The notes under the pieces: generated by a model
Told to the model about the DNA's origin: nothing
Databases searched by the model: none
Seen by the model: the letters and a program-made list of their open reading frames with translations, nothing else
In this document: positions 1 to 6,621 of the stretch, in pieces
How the letters are laid out: each line of letters begins with the position of its first letter
How positions within the stretch are numbered: the first letter of the stretch is position 1
Assembly (NCBI GenBank): GCA_964543995.1
Contig: CAZJBB010000134.1
Span: forward strand, 1-8,639
DNA: 8,639 bases
Direction of reading: 5' to 3'
Origin: CAIXTV01 sp964543995
GTDB lineage: Bacteria; Bacteroidota; Bacteroidia; Bacteroidales; CAIXTV01
Program-made: the position numbers and the translations under genes

Positions 1-1563
1 ATAGTATATCCCCGTATTGGCATTTAACGAAAGTTTGGAAGTTATTGAATATGAAATTGAGAATCGAGGTGAAAACTGATCCATCAATTTATCCATATTA
101 TTTGAGTAATTATTAGCATCCGCTCGAATTCCCAAAGAAAGGCCGAATCGGTTGTCGAAATAGCTCTTGCTGATTTGACCAAAAACACCCCATTTTAAGA
201 AATCAAGCTTAGAGGAGTAATTCACGGTGTCTTTTTGGCTCGGTAATGCTATAATGTTGTATGTCGAATTGCTATACTGCGCCAGTTCCATATTTACTCC
301 GTAATTGATTTTATATCCTGAAGATAAGTTGGTGCGTTCAAGCCGTAGTTTGTTCTCAATTTCCTGAGAGCTATATTTTAAGATGGTATTTTCGGGTTTA
401 CTGGCATCATTATTCAGGTATTTCGACTGATCGTTATTCAGCATGTTTCTACTCAAAGCCAGGGTGGTGTAACTTTTATTGCTGTAATGTACATACTTCA
501 ATCCGGTCATGTAATTCCATTGTTCCTGAACCGGTAAATAACTAAGGATGTACCTTTGTAATTCGGTTCCGGAATTTTGCAAACTGGTGTTCAGCTTAAA
601 GTTATCAATCGCCCCCATTCCCACTAAGGTAATTTCGTTTTTATGATCTATTTTCCATTTATACTTAATGATAAAATCATTGTAAGTTGGTAAAAATGGC
701 AATCCAATCAAACTGAAAAGGTACTGCAAGTATGAACGACGATAAGAAGTGAGTAAGGTAGCATTTTTATGAACCGGCCCTTCAAGGGTCACCCCTAAGT
801 CGCTGGTTCCCAGAGTGAAATTCCCTCCCCAACGATCAGATCGACCTTCTTTTAAAGAAAACTCCATAATTGAACTGAGTGCATTCCCTCTATTGGCCGG
901 AAAAGCGGCGGAATAAAAGTCGACTTGTTTAATAAAGTCGATGTTTATCATCCCAATCGGTCCTCCGGAAGCCCCTTGAGTAGCAAAATGATTGATGTTG
1001 GGAACTTCAATGCCATCCAAAAAAAATCTGTTTTCACTGGGCCCTCCGCCCCTAATTAAAATATCATTTCTGAAGGAGACCGATGGGGTGACTCCGGGCA
1101 AGGTTTGAATGACTTTTGAAATATCACGATTTCCACCTGGGTCGCGCGAAATTTCAGTAACACCAATGCTCCGAAGCGAAACAGGACTTTCTTCTTTTTT
1201 CTCAAAAGTATTGGTTTTTACTTCCACCGTTTTCAAAACCTGTAAGGTTTCTTTTAATTGAAAATTGATAATCGTGGGTTTCGAATTGCTCACCATAACC
1301 TCCATGTCAGACTTTTTTTCAAAACCCAACATACTTGCCATGGTATTATAAACTCCAGGAAATATGTTTTTTATTTCATAATTACCTCCAACATCAGAAG
1401 TGGCTCCCAAATTTGTACCTTGAACCACAACACTTGCAAATGGAATAGGTTCGTTGTTAATGCTGTTAGTGATCTTTCCTTTTATCACTCCTGTTTGCGA
1501 ATAAGCAGTCCCTTGGACGATAAGAGTGGATATCATAATTAAAAATACAATTATTCTTTTCAT
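1..1563 (-). CDS. TonB-dependent outer-membrane receptor, N-terminal 521 residues (3' end beyond the left edge)
   Basis: Reading the minus strand from the ATG at 1563-1561 gives 521 uninterrupted codons to the window edge, so this is the 5' part of a larger gene. Residues 1-23 form a signal peptide (MKR, hydrophobic core, likely cut near AYS-Q). Residues about 25-104 fit a carboxypeptidase-regulatory-like beta-sandwich (GKITNSINNEPIPFASV; GGNYEIKNIFPGVY), a common N-terminal extension in Bacteroidota receptors. Residues about 128-236 are the plug, with QTLPGV (153-158), ILIRGGGPSENRFFLDG (168-184) and FPANRGNALSS (221-231). From about 245 on, alternating strands rich in Tyr, Asn and Gly suit the start of the 22-strand barrel. 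Such receptors import scarce ligands across the outer membrane using TonB-ExbBD energy. The ligand cannot be told from sequence. No SusD-like gene lies on the visible side, which argues mildly against a polysaccharide-uptake locus. The frame is intact, with no sign of decay. Confidence 0.95.
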   Translation of the reverse strand, partial: MKRIIVFLIMISTLIVQGTAYSQTGVIKGKITNSINNEPIPFASVVVQGTNLGATSDVGGNYEIKNIFPGVYNTMASMLGFEKKSDMEVMVSNSKPTIINFQLKETLQVLKTVEVKTNTFEKKEESPVSLRSIGVTEISRDPGGNRDISKVIQTLPGVTPSVSFRNDILIRGGGPSENRFFLDGIEVPNINHFATQGASGGPIGMINIDFIKQVDFYSAAFPANRGNALSSIMEFSLKEGRSDRWGGNFTLGTSDLGVTLEGPVHKNATLLTSYRRSYLQYLFSLIGLPFLPTYNDFIIKYKWKIDHKNEITLVGMGAIDNFKLNTSLQNSGTELQRYILSYLPVQEQWNYMTGLKYVHYSNKSYTTLALSRNMLNNDQSKYLNNDASKPENTILKYSSQEIENKLRLERTNLSSGYKINYGVNMELAQYSNSTYNIIALPSQKDTVNYSSKLDFLKWGVFGQISKSYFDNRFGLSLGIRADANNYSNNMDKLMDQFSPRFSISYSITSKLSLNANTGIYY

Positions 1564-1592
1564 TTCAATAATTAATTAATTGTCTAAAAGAG

Positions 1593-1600
1593 CGAAAATA
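1593..1600 (-). promoter_or_regulatory. Possible -7 promoter box for the TonB-dependent receptor gene
   Basis: On the minus strand the bases read TATTTTCG, one mismatch from the Bacteroidota -7 box TAnnTTTG, and they lie 29 nt before the receptor ATG. I see no convincing TTTG-like -33 box at the expected distance, so this is only a candidate. No Shine-Dalgarno sequence precedes the ATG, only AT-rich bases. Confidence 0.3.
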
Positions 1601-1767
1601 TAAAAAAACTCGAATGAATTTTATTGAGATAAAATCGTCCTAAAAAAATATTTTATCAATGTTAACAACCGAAGAGCAAAAAAGTTATAAACACTAAATC
1701 TTTAGTAACTTAACCGATTGATATTTATATACTTGCAATCGTATTAACAATTTTAAAGTATAAAGAC

Positions 1768-1799
1768 TTGCATTCGGCCACTTATATAGTGTACTTTTG
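1768..1799 (+). promoter_or_regulatory. Bacteroidota-type promoter of the outer-membrane barrel gene
   Basis: TACTTTTG at 1792-1799 matches the Bacteroidota -7 consensus TAnnTTTG exactly. A TTG at 1768-1770 lies 21 nt upstream, within the accepted spacing for the -33 box. Transcription would begin near 1805-1807, giving an untranslated leader of about 30 nt before the ATG at 1838. The leader is AT-rich, with no Shine-Dalgarno motif. Confidence 0.7.
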
Positions 1800-1837
1800 C
1801 AGCGATTAATTTCAAATATTAACTAAAATTAAAAATT

Positions 1838-2551
1838 ATGAAAAAAGTAATCATTTCATTATTCATCGTATTCGGTGCAGTTGCATTTGCAAATGCTCAA
1901 GATTTCAAACCTTCCAGTGGACTTAGCATGGAAGTTAATTTTGTTCCTGCTAACACTACCTCTCCTATCTCAATTAATGAGCTTAAAGGGAAATACTTCT
2001 TTAACGACAAAATGGCCTTAAGAATTGGTCTTTTGCTTAATATGCAAAATAATACTTGGAGCAATCAATACAATGTTGGAACTACAAATCCTATTGTTGT
2101 TGAAGAATTCAAAAACAAATACTTTGGTTTTGGAATTACCCCTGGTATCGAAATTCATGTAGGCGATATGGAAAAATTATCACCTTATTTTGGTGCTGAA
2201 CTTGGAATTCGTTTTGACTCAAGAAGTGCTACTATCACTAATTTCGGTGGTACTGTTGGTAATAATTGGGATATCAGTGGTTCAAACATTAACGGAACCG
2301 CTGCATTAACTACTCCTGGTGCAACTACAATTTCTTTCAATGCTGTAACCGGTTTTGATTATTACATCAGCAAACATTTATTTATGGGTGTTGAAATTGG
2401 TTTAGGTTTTTCAAGTACTTCTAACAAAGATGTTGCAATTACTAAAACGGTTTCTGGTGTAACTACTACCACTACTGATCCACTTGGAGATAAATCTACT
2501 TTCTTAGGAATTAACTTCAACCCAGCAATTCGTTTAGGTTGGGCTTTCTAA
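1838..2551 (+). CDS. Secreted outer-membrane beta-barrel protein, porin/OmpA-barrel-like, 237 aa
   Basis: The protein starts with a textbook signal peptide: MKK, a hydrophobic stretch at residues 4-18, and a cleavage site after ANA (18-20). The mature part has alternating, amphipathic beta-strands, for example at about 94-108, 114-127, 164-175, 180-192 and 222-237. It ends in GWAF, and a C-terminal Phe is the usual signal for BAM-mediated barrel assembly. Size and strand count fit an 8-stranded barrel of the 'outer membrane protein beta-barrel domain' type. Thr/Asn-rich stretches (about 128-165 and 197-220) look like long surface loops. The gene stands alone, with its own promoter upstream and a strong terminator 20 nt after its stop, so it is probably monocistronic. 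The start is supported by the signal peptide and by promoter distance. Its cellular role is unknown. A periplasm-facing, lipid-linked protein is less likely because there is no lipobox Cys. Confidence 0.87.
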   Translation: MKKVIISLFIVFGAVAFANAQDFKPSSGLSMEVNFVPANTTSPISINELKGKYFFNDKMALRIGLLLNMQNNTWSNQYNVGTTNPIVVEEFKNKYFGFGITPGIEIHVGDMEKLSPYFGAELGIRFDSRSATITNFGGTVGNNWDISGSNINGTAALTTPGATTISFNAVTGFDYYISKHLFMGVEIGLGFSSTSNKDVAITKTVSGVTTTTTDPLGDKSTFLGINFNPAIRLGWAF

Positions 2552-2570
2552 GTAAAATTTAAATTATTTG

Positions 2571-2602
2571 AAACAGCCGGGAATTTCTCGGCTGTTTTTT
2601 TT
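2571..2602 (+). terminator. Intrinsic terminator of the outer-membrane barrel gene
   Basis: AACAGCCG (2572-2579) pairs perfectly with CGGCTGTT (2589-2596). The stem extends inward by a G-U, a G-C and an A-U pair to a three-base loop. A run of eight T (2595-2602) overlaps the base of the stem. This is a classic rho-independent terminator 20 nt after the stop codon at 2551. The reverse direction has only a patchy T tail, so it may also stop minus-strand transcription from 2762-3136, but weakly. Confidence 0.88.
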
Positions 2603-2761
2603 ATACGTTTTTCACCCTAGAGGTTAGTTAAGTAAATACTATTATAGTCAAGAAACTTACATCCAAAATTATTCATTAGTAGGACGGCATGAACTGATGA
2701 ATTAGTTGGGATTACCGAGACAAAGCAATTATTCTGAAGAATTTCGAAGATTACTCATTGC
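2603..2761. other. Intergenic stretch with no recognised feature
   Basis: Between the terminator and the end of the 124-residue gene I see no open frame of useful length, tRNA-like fold or clear promoter. A 19-codon plus-strand frame at 2706-2765 contains NYSEEFRR, which faintly resembles the start of some transposase ORF A proteins. It is too short to call a remnant. Confidence 0.4.
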
Positions 2762-3136
2762 TTAGTCCTTTAGCCATTTTGAATACGCTCTCCAGTCGTC
2801 CATATAGATGTTTTTAATTTCTTTATTGTTAACTTCTTTAAAACCAAGCTTTGTACATTTTGGATATTCAGCTTGAGATAAAACATCTCTACAGTCAGCA
2901 TTTGCAATATCAATATAATGGTCAAGCGATTTTAGTTCTTTGTTTGATAGTTTAATGACTGCCGCTGAAATTCGATTTTTCCCATTTAAGGTGTCACTTT
3001 CAACTTTGCAAAGCTTATTTTTTACTGTTTCAATATTTTGTGAAAATTCTCTCGCTATCAGTCTGTTAAGTTGTTTTTTTGTCACCTTAGCAATGGGCTG
3101 TGTTCCCCAAATTTTTATTTTTATTTCTTCAAACAT
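2762..3136 (-). CDS. Hypothetical protein, 124 aa, family not recognised
   Basis: I do not recognise this protein. It is small, Lys-rich and predicted soluble, with no signal peptide, membrane segment or lipobox. Residues 17-44 and 65-80 look helical. Distinctive segments that may be family signatures are WGTQPIAKVT (10-19), GKNRISAAVIKLS (52-64), DCRDVLSQAEYPK (81-93) and DDWRAYSKWL (113-122). Cys residues are at 43, 82 and 94, with no clear metal-site spacing. It lies on the same strand as miaA, 111 nt downstream of the miaA stop, so it could be read through from that operon. I find no convincing promoter of its own. The amino-acid composition looks like a real soluble protein, and codon use matches its neighbours by eye. 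The overlapping plus-strand frame at 2940-3146 does not look like a protein. A lineage-specific accessory gene is plausible; no function is assigned. Confidence 0.68.
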   Translation of the reverse strand: MFEEIKIKIWGTQPIAKVTKKQLNRLIAREFSQNIETVKNKLCKVESDTLNGKNRISAAVIKLSNKELKSLDHYIDIANADCRDVLSQAEYPKCTKLGFKEVNNKEIKNIYMDDWRAYSKWLKD

Positions 3137-3247
3137 TAGTCAGTAACTTAACGAAATTGTTTTCATACTTTTTGTCAAACTTTCACAGTCATTCAGCGTC
3201 TATTTTACTCCTTTCAGTGATTCCACTTCTGGACTTTAGCTTTTCCG

Positions 3248-4144
3248 CTAACTAATGCATTTAAGTATGCATGCTATTTTTTCTTCTTCCGACAAGTGAC
3301 CATCAATCCACTGAATATGAAATCCTTTTCTTTCCATTCTTCTAAACCAGATCATTTGCCGTTTAGAGAATTGATGTATGGCAATATTCAGTTTTTCGAA
3401 GAGGGTTTGGTAATTGATTTGATTTTGGAGATACAGCGTTATCCATCGATATTCTAAACCATAGCGGTGTAACATTTCGACAGAAACGCCCGAATTTATT
3501 AATGCCTGCACTTCTTCCAGCATCCCCGATTTTAAACGTACATCAAGCCTTTCGGTGATGCGTTTTCGAACTTCCTCTCTGGGGAAGGCAATACCAAAAA
3601 TGGGTTGATCCTGAATTAGAGACTCATTTCGAAATCCTTCCTTGTTACAAAAGGTCTTAATTTCGATGGCTCTGATTAAACGCTCATGAGTTTCAAAATC
3701 GGTTATATTATGTGTAGGGGCAAAACTTAACAATAAATCTTTCAACTCATTATCCGATTTTTGATTCAGTTGTTCCCTTAACTCATTATTTTCAGGCACA
3801 TCCAACAGAGTATAATCGGCCAATACCGATTCTAAGTACATTCCGGAGCCTCCGCATAAAATAGGCACCTTTCCTCTTTCCCGTATCTCTCTTATCGCTT
3901 TTAAAGCCTCTTTTTTGAATTCAAATATATTAAATTCGGTTCCGGGTTCGGCAATATCCACTAAGTGGTAAGGAATCCTTACTCCATTCACTACATAATC
4001 TTCATAATCCTTTCCTGTCCCAAGGTTCATGTGCTTATATACTTGTCTGGAATCGGCAGAAATGATTTCTCCACCAATCGCATTTGCCAGTAAAGCTGCC
4101 AAACGGGTTTTCCCAGTAGCCGTGGGTCCTAGTATGCTAATCAT
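3248..4144 (-). CDS. miaA: tRNA dimethylallyltransferase (tRNA A37 prenyltransferase), 298 aa
   Basis: MiaA transfers a dimethylallyl group to N6 of A37 in tRNAs that read codons starting with U, the first step towards ms2i6A, which steadies codon-anticodon pairing. Family hallmarks in order are: the P-loop GPTATGKT (6-13); the catalytic region SADSRQVYKHMNLGTGKD (29-46), whose D31-S32 and Q34-x-Y36 match the family; YHLVDI (59-64); GGSGMY (98-103); and the C-terminal HQFSKRQMIWFRR followed by a tryptophan, as in other MiaA proteins. The length is slightly below the roughly 300-316 residues usual for MiaA. DSRQ plus GTGKD, rather than the commoner GTAKP form, recalls the second MiaA type (MiaA2) of Bacteroidia, so a second copy may exist elsewhere in the genome. 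The ATG overlaps the stop of the upstream glycosyltransferase as ATGA, which suggests coupled translation and fixes the start at the residue just before the P-loop strand. Confidence 0.97.
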   Translation of the reverse strand: MISILGPTATGKTRLAALLANAIGGEIISADSRQVYKHMNLGTGKDYEDYVVNGVRIPYHLVDIAEPGTEFNIFEFKKEALKAIREIRERGKVPILCGGSGMYLESVLADYTLLDVPENNELREQLNQKSDNELKDLLLSFAPTHNITDFETHERLIRAIEIKTFCNKEGFRNESLIQDQPIFGIAFPREEVRKRITERLDVRLKSGMLEEVQALINSGVSVEMLHRYGLEYRWITLYLQNQINYQTLFEKLNIAIHQFSKRQMIWFRRMERKGFHIQWIDGHLSEEEKIACILKCIS

Positions 4145-5370
4145 GAGTTTGATAGGGATAAAAATACTTCCTTTTTCTGGAACTCTGTTTCTATGGACAG
4201 GAATTCATTTCTAATTTCATCCAATTTTTCAATTCCGGTGTTCTCAAAAGAAAAATCAGACGGAATAATATGCCGTTTTTGCGGCTGAAACTGCTCAACA
4301 TAATCCGTCAATATAGCCTCGTTTGTTAAGTTTGTTGTTTTTTGCCTAGTTTTTAAATATTGTAGCAACCTTAACCCATCTACTTTTTGATGGCAAGCAC
4401 GTATAAATTGTTGTTGATTTTTTGAGTTTTTCCGCAAAGGTAACCAAAAGTTTTTTTCCTTAAAAACCTCTTCCAAAAAGTCACTCATTGGAGTGTACAC
4501 GTCTTTTAGATACAGCGAAGGGAATTTTTGGTAAGTCTCCCCGATTTCATCAAAAAAGGATGCTTGATAAATAGGATAACTGCTCCAATCTCCTGATATT
4601 CCTTTAATTAAAGCCGGACCGGTGCCAAAACCCACACGGTCAGACAAACGAGCTGCCGGATACACTTTTTCCGGGTTATAGCAATTCAAATTTCCTGATT
4701 TTAGCAGTTTTTGAAGAAAATAGAAATCCTCACCACTTTTAACCGGTGAAATCCCGCTCACTTTCCTGTATGATTTAACCGGAATCACCATTGCGGAACC
4801 CAAAGCCGTAAAAGCATAAGGTGATTTAATTCGCCATAGGTTTACTGCATAGTAGCGCATATAAATTTCATAACGAAGCATTGCCCTGTTTAAGTTATCA
4901 TCCTCAGTTAGAGCATGATAATAAGGCACTGATAAAGCAATAGATTGATGATGGTTTTTAAAATTGGAAACAATGGAATCAAAATAATCAGGAGAAAAAG
5001 TAGTGTCCGCATCCAAACTCACTATCAAATCCTCGTCTTTAGCTTTGGTATTAATATAATCCATGACCAATTTTCTTGCCCAACCCACACCGCTTTGCTT
5101 ATCGGAAAGCCCCTTACTTTCAGAAGCAAAGTCCAAAACCTCAAGAGCAAAACCCACTTGGTTTTTTAAGAGCTTTAAGGTCTTTATATTGTCGAGGCAA
5201 TAAAAACTTTTATCCGGTCGAGAATGCCAACTTTCCGGCTGGTTCAAACAAACCACCAACGTATAGTTTTTATATTTTTGTTCGGAAAAACAGCCAAAGA
5301 GTTGGGGTATCATGGCTGATTCGCCCAACAAGGGAAGTGCTATCCAAAGATGAGGTTGGAGATAGGACAT
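4141..5370 (-). CDS. Family 2-type (GT-A fold) glycosyltransferase, 409 aa
   Basis: The N-terminus reads as a nucleotide-sugar-binding Rossmann-like half: WIALPLLGES (9-18), then a beta-strand YTLVVCLNQPESW (36-48). Residues 114-122 (DLIVSLDAD) carry the DxD metal/UDP-sugar motif at 120-122. GED at 213-215 fits the acidic acceptor-side motif of inverting GT2 enzymes. The insertion at 83-100 (SESKGLSDKQSGVGWARK) matches the segment just before the DxD strand, where GT2 enzymes often have G.GxARN. About 150 C-terminal residues are charged, probably helical and unrecognised. No membrane segment or signal peptide is seen, so it should be cytosolic or peripheral. Donor and acceptor are unknown. 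It begins 3 nt after the flavoprotein gene stop and ends overlapping the miaA start, so it is the middle gene of a tight operon. No typical polysaccharide genes adjoin it. Confidence 0.9.
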   Translation of the reverse strand: MSYLQPHLWIALPLLGESAMIPQLFGCFSEQKYKNYTLVVCLNQPESWHSRPDKSFYCLDNIKTLKLLKNQVGFALEVLDFASESKGLSDKQSGVGWARKLVMDYINTKAKDEDLIVSLDADTTFSPDYFDSIVSNFKNHHQSIALSVPYYHALTEDDNLNRAMLRYEIYMRYYAVNLWRIKSPYAFTALGSAMVIPVKSYRKVSGISPVKSGEDFYFLQKLLKSGNLNCYNPEKVYPAARLSDRVGFGTGPALIKGISGDWSSYPIYQASFFDEIGETYQKFPSLYLKDVYTPMSDFLEEVFKEKNFWLPLRKNSKNQQQFIRACHQKVDGLRLLQYLKTRQKTTNLTNEAILTDYVEQFQPQKRHIIPSDFSFENTGIEKLDEIRNEFLSIETEFQKKEVFLSLSNS

Positions 5371-5373
5371 AGT

Positions 5374-6360
5374 TTAGTCTATGTCAGCAAAATTTTTCAT
5401 GAATTGGATTCTAAGATAGGAAGCCGGATTTTCGAGGTTTCCATAACTCATCTTTCCAATGAAATCGTTAAGCGAGCTAAACTCATGTTTAATCATCCAA
5501 TTTTCAATGTCCTTCAACATAGTAGGTATATATTCAAACCCGTTTTTATAAAGGATGGAGGCAATTTGAACGGCTTTTGCTCCTGCCAACAGTTGTTTTA
5601 TTACTGCTGATCCATCATGTATTCCGGTTGAAGCGGCAATATCGCAATGCAATCTATCGGAAAGCACAGCTACCCAGCGCAAAGAGGTCACAATGTCCTC
5701 GGGACGACTATATACATAAGCCGGAGTCACTGTAAATTTTTCTATATCTATATCAGGTGCAAAAAAACGATTAAACATCACAATAGATTCAATTCCTGTC
5801 CAGGATAACTTCAAAGCCATTTTGGCTAAGCCCGAAAAGTAATAACTTGTTTTAACGGCAATTGGAATACTGACATGCTTGCGAACCTCCCTAATGATAT
5901 CAAAATAAAACTGTTCGTTTTGTTCACTGCTGTAATGATGGTTAGAAGGCAATAAAAAAATATTCAATTCAATAGCATCCGCGCCTGCAGCTTGAATTTT
6001 TTCAGCAAATTCAGTCCATTCATGAGAAGTAACACAATTGATACTAGCTATGATAGGGATGCTAAGTTTCTTTTTTGCGTTACGAATAAATTCTAAATAC
6101 GATTCTAAAGGATTCGCTTCGGCATATCTGCTAATATGGGCTTCGGCTTCCGGATAGTAATTTGCTCCGGGATCAGAAGAAACCGTTTTATGAATTTCAT
6201 ATTTAATTTGTTCTTCAAAAACGGATTTCAAAACTACTGCTCCGGCGCCATATTTCTCTGCTAATAAAAGATTCTCAAGGGTTCCTGTGAGGCCACAACT
6301 GCCAACAATAATCGGGCTGCGTAAGTTGAGCTTCATATATCGGGTGGAAAGGTCGATCAT
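5374..6360 (-). CDS. Dihydroorotate dehydrogenase-like flavoprotein (PRK07565-type), 328 aa
   Basis: This is a TIM-barrel protein of the DHO_dh superfamily. It opens with LSTRYMKLNLRSPIIVGSCG (4-23), typical of this subfamily. Putative FMN contacts are K45 (AVVLKS), N109 (SINC), N133, K170 (AVKTS), N197 (MFNRF) and the phosphate-binding TGIHDG (245-250), followed by AGAKAVQIAS (259-268). True class 1 DHODH has N-x-S-C-P-N, with the catalytic Cys, on the strand 4 loop. Here the equivalent is LNIFLLPSN (132-140), without Cys or Ser at the expected place, and the substrate-binding NSMGLPN segment is also absent. It is therefore probably not the pyrimidine-pathway PyrD, although databases often label it as dihydroorotate dehydrogenase. 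The real substrate is unknown. It heads the operon with the glycosyltransferase and miaA. The start at 6360 gives the subfamily N-terminus, with a -7 box only 14 nt away. Confidence 0.9.
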   Translation of the reverse strand: MIDLSTRYMKLNLRSPIIVGSCGLTGTLENLLLAEKYGAGAVVLKSVFEEQIKYEIHKTVSSDPGANYYPEAEAHISRYAEANPLESYLEFIRNAKKKLSIPIIASINCVTSHEWTEFAEKIQAAGADAIELNIFLLPSNHHYSSEQNEQFYFDIIREVRKHVSIPIAVKTSYYFSGLAKMALKLSWTGIESIVMFNRFFAPDIDIEKFTVTPAYVYSRPEDIVTSLRWVAVLSDRLHCDIAASTGIHDGSAVIKQLLAGAKAVQIASILYKNGFEYIPTMLKDIENWMIKHEFSSLNDFIGKMSYGNLENPASYLRIQFMKNFADID

Positions 6361-6374
6361 TCTAATTTTTTTTG

Positions 6375-6382
6375 CAAAAGTA
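6375..6382 (-). promoter_or_regulatory. Candidate -7 promoter box of the flavoprotein-glycosyltransferase-miaA operon
   Basis: The minus strand reads TACTTTTG, a full match to TAnnTTTG, ending 14 nt before the ATG at 6360. Transcription would start about 6-8 nt past the box, so the untranslated leader would be only about 8 nt. The -33 region is A/T-rich without a clear TTTG, which weakens the call. Confidence 0.5.
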
Positions 6383-6446
6383 AGTGTTTAAAGAGAATTA
6401 AAGGAAATTTAAGAATTTTTAATCATCTCTTTTTGAGATTAACCTC

Positions 6447-6474
6447 TTGAAGACAAAAAAATCTACTACTTTTG
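6447..6474 (+). promoter_or_regulatory. Candidate distal promoter of the rplM operon
   Basis: TACTTTTG at 6467-6474 matches the -7 consensus exactly. TTG at 6447-6449 lies 17 nt before it, at the short end of accepted spacing. A transcript from here would have a leader of about 140 nt that includes a 6-bp hairpin, TCACAA (6499-6504) with TTGTGA (6511-6516). The better-matched proximal promoter at 6545-6575 makes this one secondary. Confidence 0.45.
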
Positions 6475-6544
6475 AAAAAAATCGGATTTATTTATCAATC
6501 ACAATCGTTTTTGTGAGAAAAATATCAAAAAAAACAAAAGTAAA

Positions 6545-6575
6545 TTTGATATATTGAAAATAAAGCGTAATTTTG
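6545..6575 (+). promoter_or_regulatory. Main promoter of the rplM-rpsI-rpsB-tsf operon
   Basis: TTTG at 6545-6548 and TAATTTTG at 6568-6575 match both Bacteroidota housekeeping promoter boxes exactly, with a 19-nt spacer. Transcription should begin near 6581-6583, leaving a leader of about 40 nt before the rplM ATG at 6622. The leader is A/T-rich, with no Shine-Dalgarno sequence. This is the strongest promoter match I found in the window. Confidence 0.82.
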
Positions 6576-6621
6576 CACTCCCTTTTTTAAAAATAGTATT
6601 GATAAAGAAACACTTAAGTAG

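Noticed and set aside
1258..1542. Plus-strand open frame of 94 codons
   Set aside because: It lies antisense inside the well-supported receptor gene, and its translation looks unlike a protein (no domain, odd composition).
1728..1735. TATACTTG as a second plus-strand -7 box for the barrel gene
   Set aside because: It has one mismatch, and a perfect box lies 64 nt closer to the gene with better placement.
2706..2765. A 19-codon plus-strand frame containing NYSEEFRR, reminiscent of transposase ORF A starts
   Set aside because: The match is eight residues long, has no start codon or inverted repeats nearby, and stops at once. This level of similarity occurs by chance.
2940..3146. Plus-strand 68-codon frame rich in Phe/Leu/Ser, looking like a membrane peptide
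   Set aside because: It is the antisense shadow of the Lys-rich 124-residue gene: Lys codons read backwards give Phe and Leu. No promoter or ribosome-binding signal supports it.
3152..3179. Minus-strand TTTG and CAATTTCG as a promoter for the 124-residue gene
   Set aside because: The -7 box has two mismatches and the spacer is only 16 nt, so it is not better than chance in AT-rich DNA.
3255..3272. ATGCAT-ttaagt-ATGCAT palindrome followed by a T run on the plus strand
   Set aside because: It lies in the last codons of miaA, has a short AT-rich stem, and no plus-strand gene ends there. It is too weak for a terminator.
5374..6360. Calling this gene pyrD
   Set aside because: The catalytic Cys motif and the substrate-binding NSMGLPN segment are missing, so only superfamily membership is supported.
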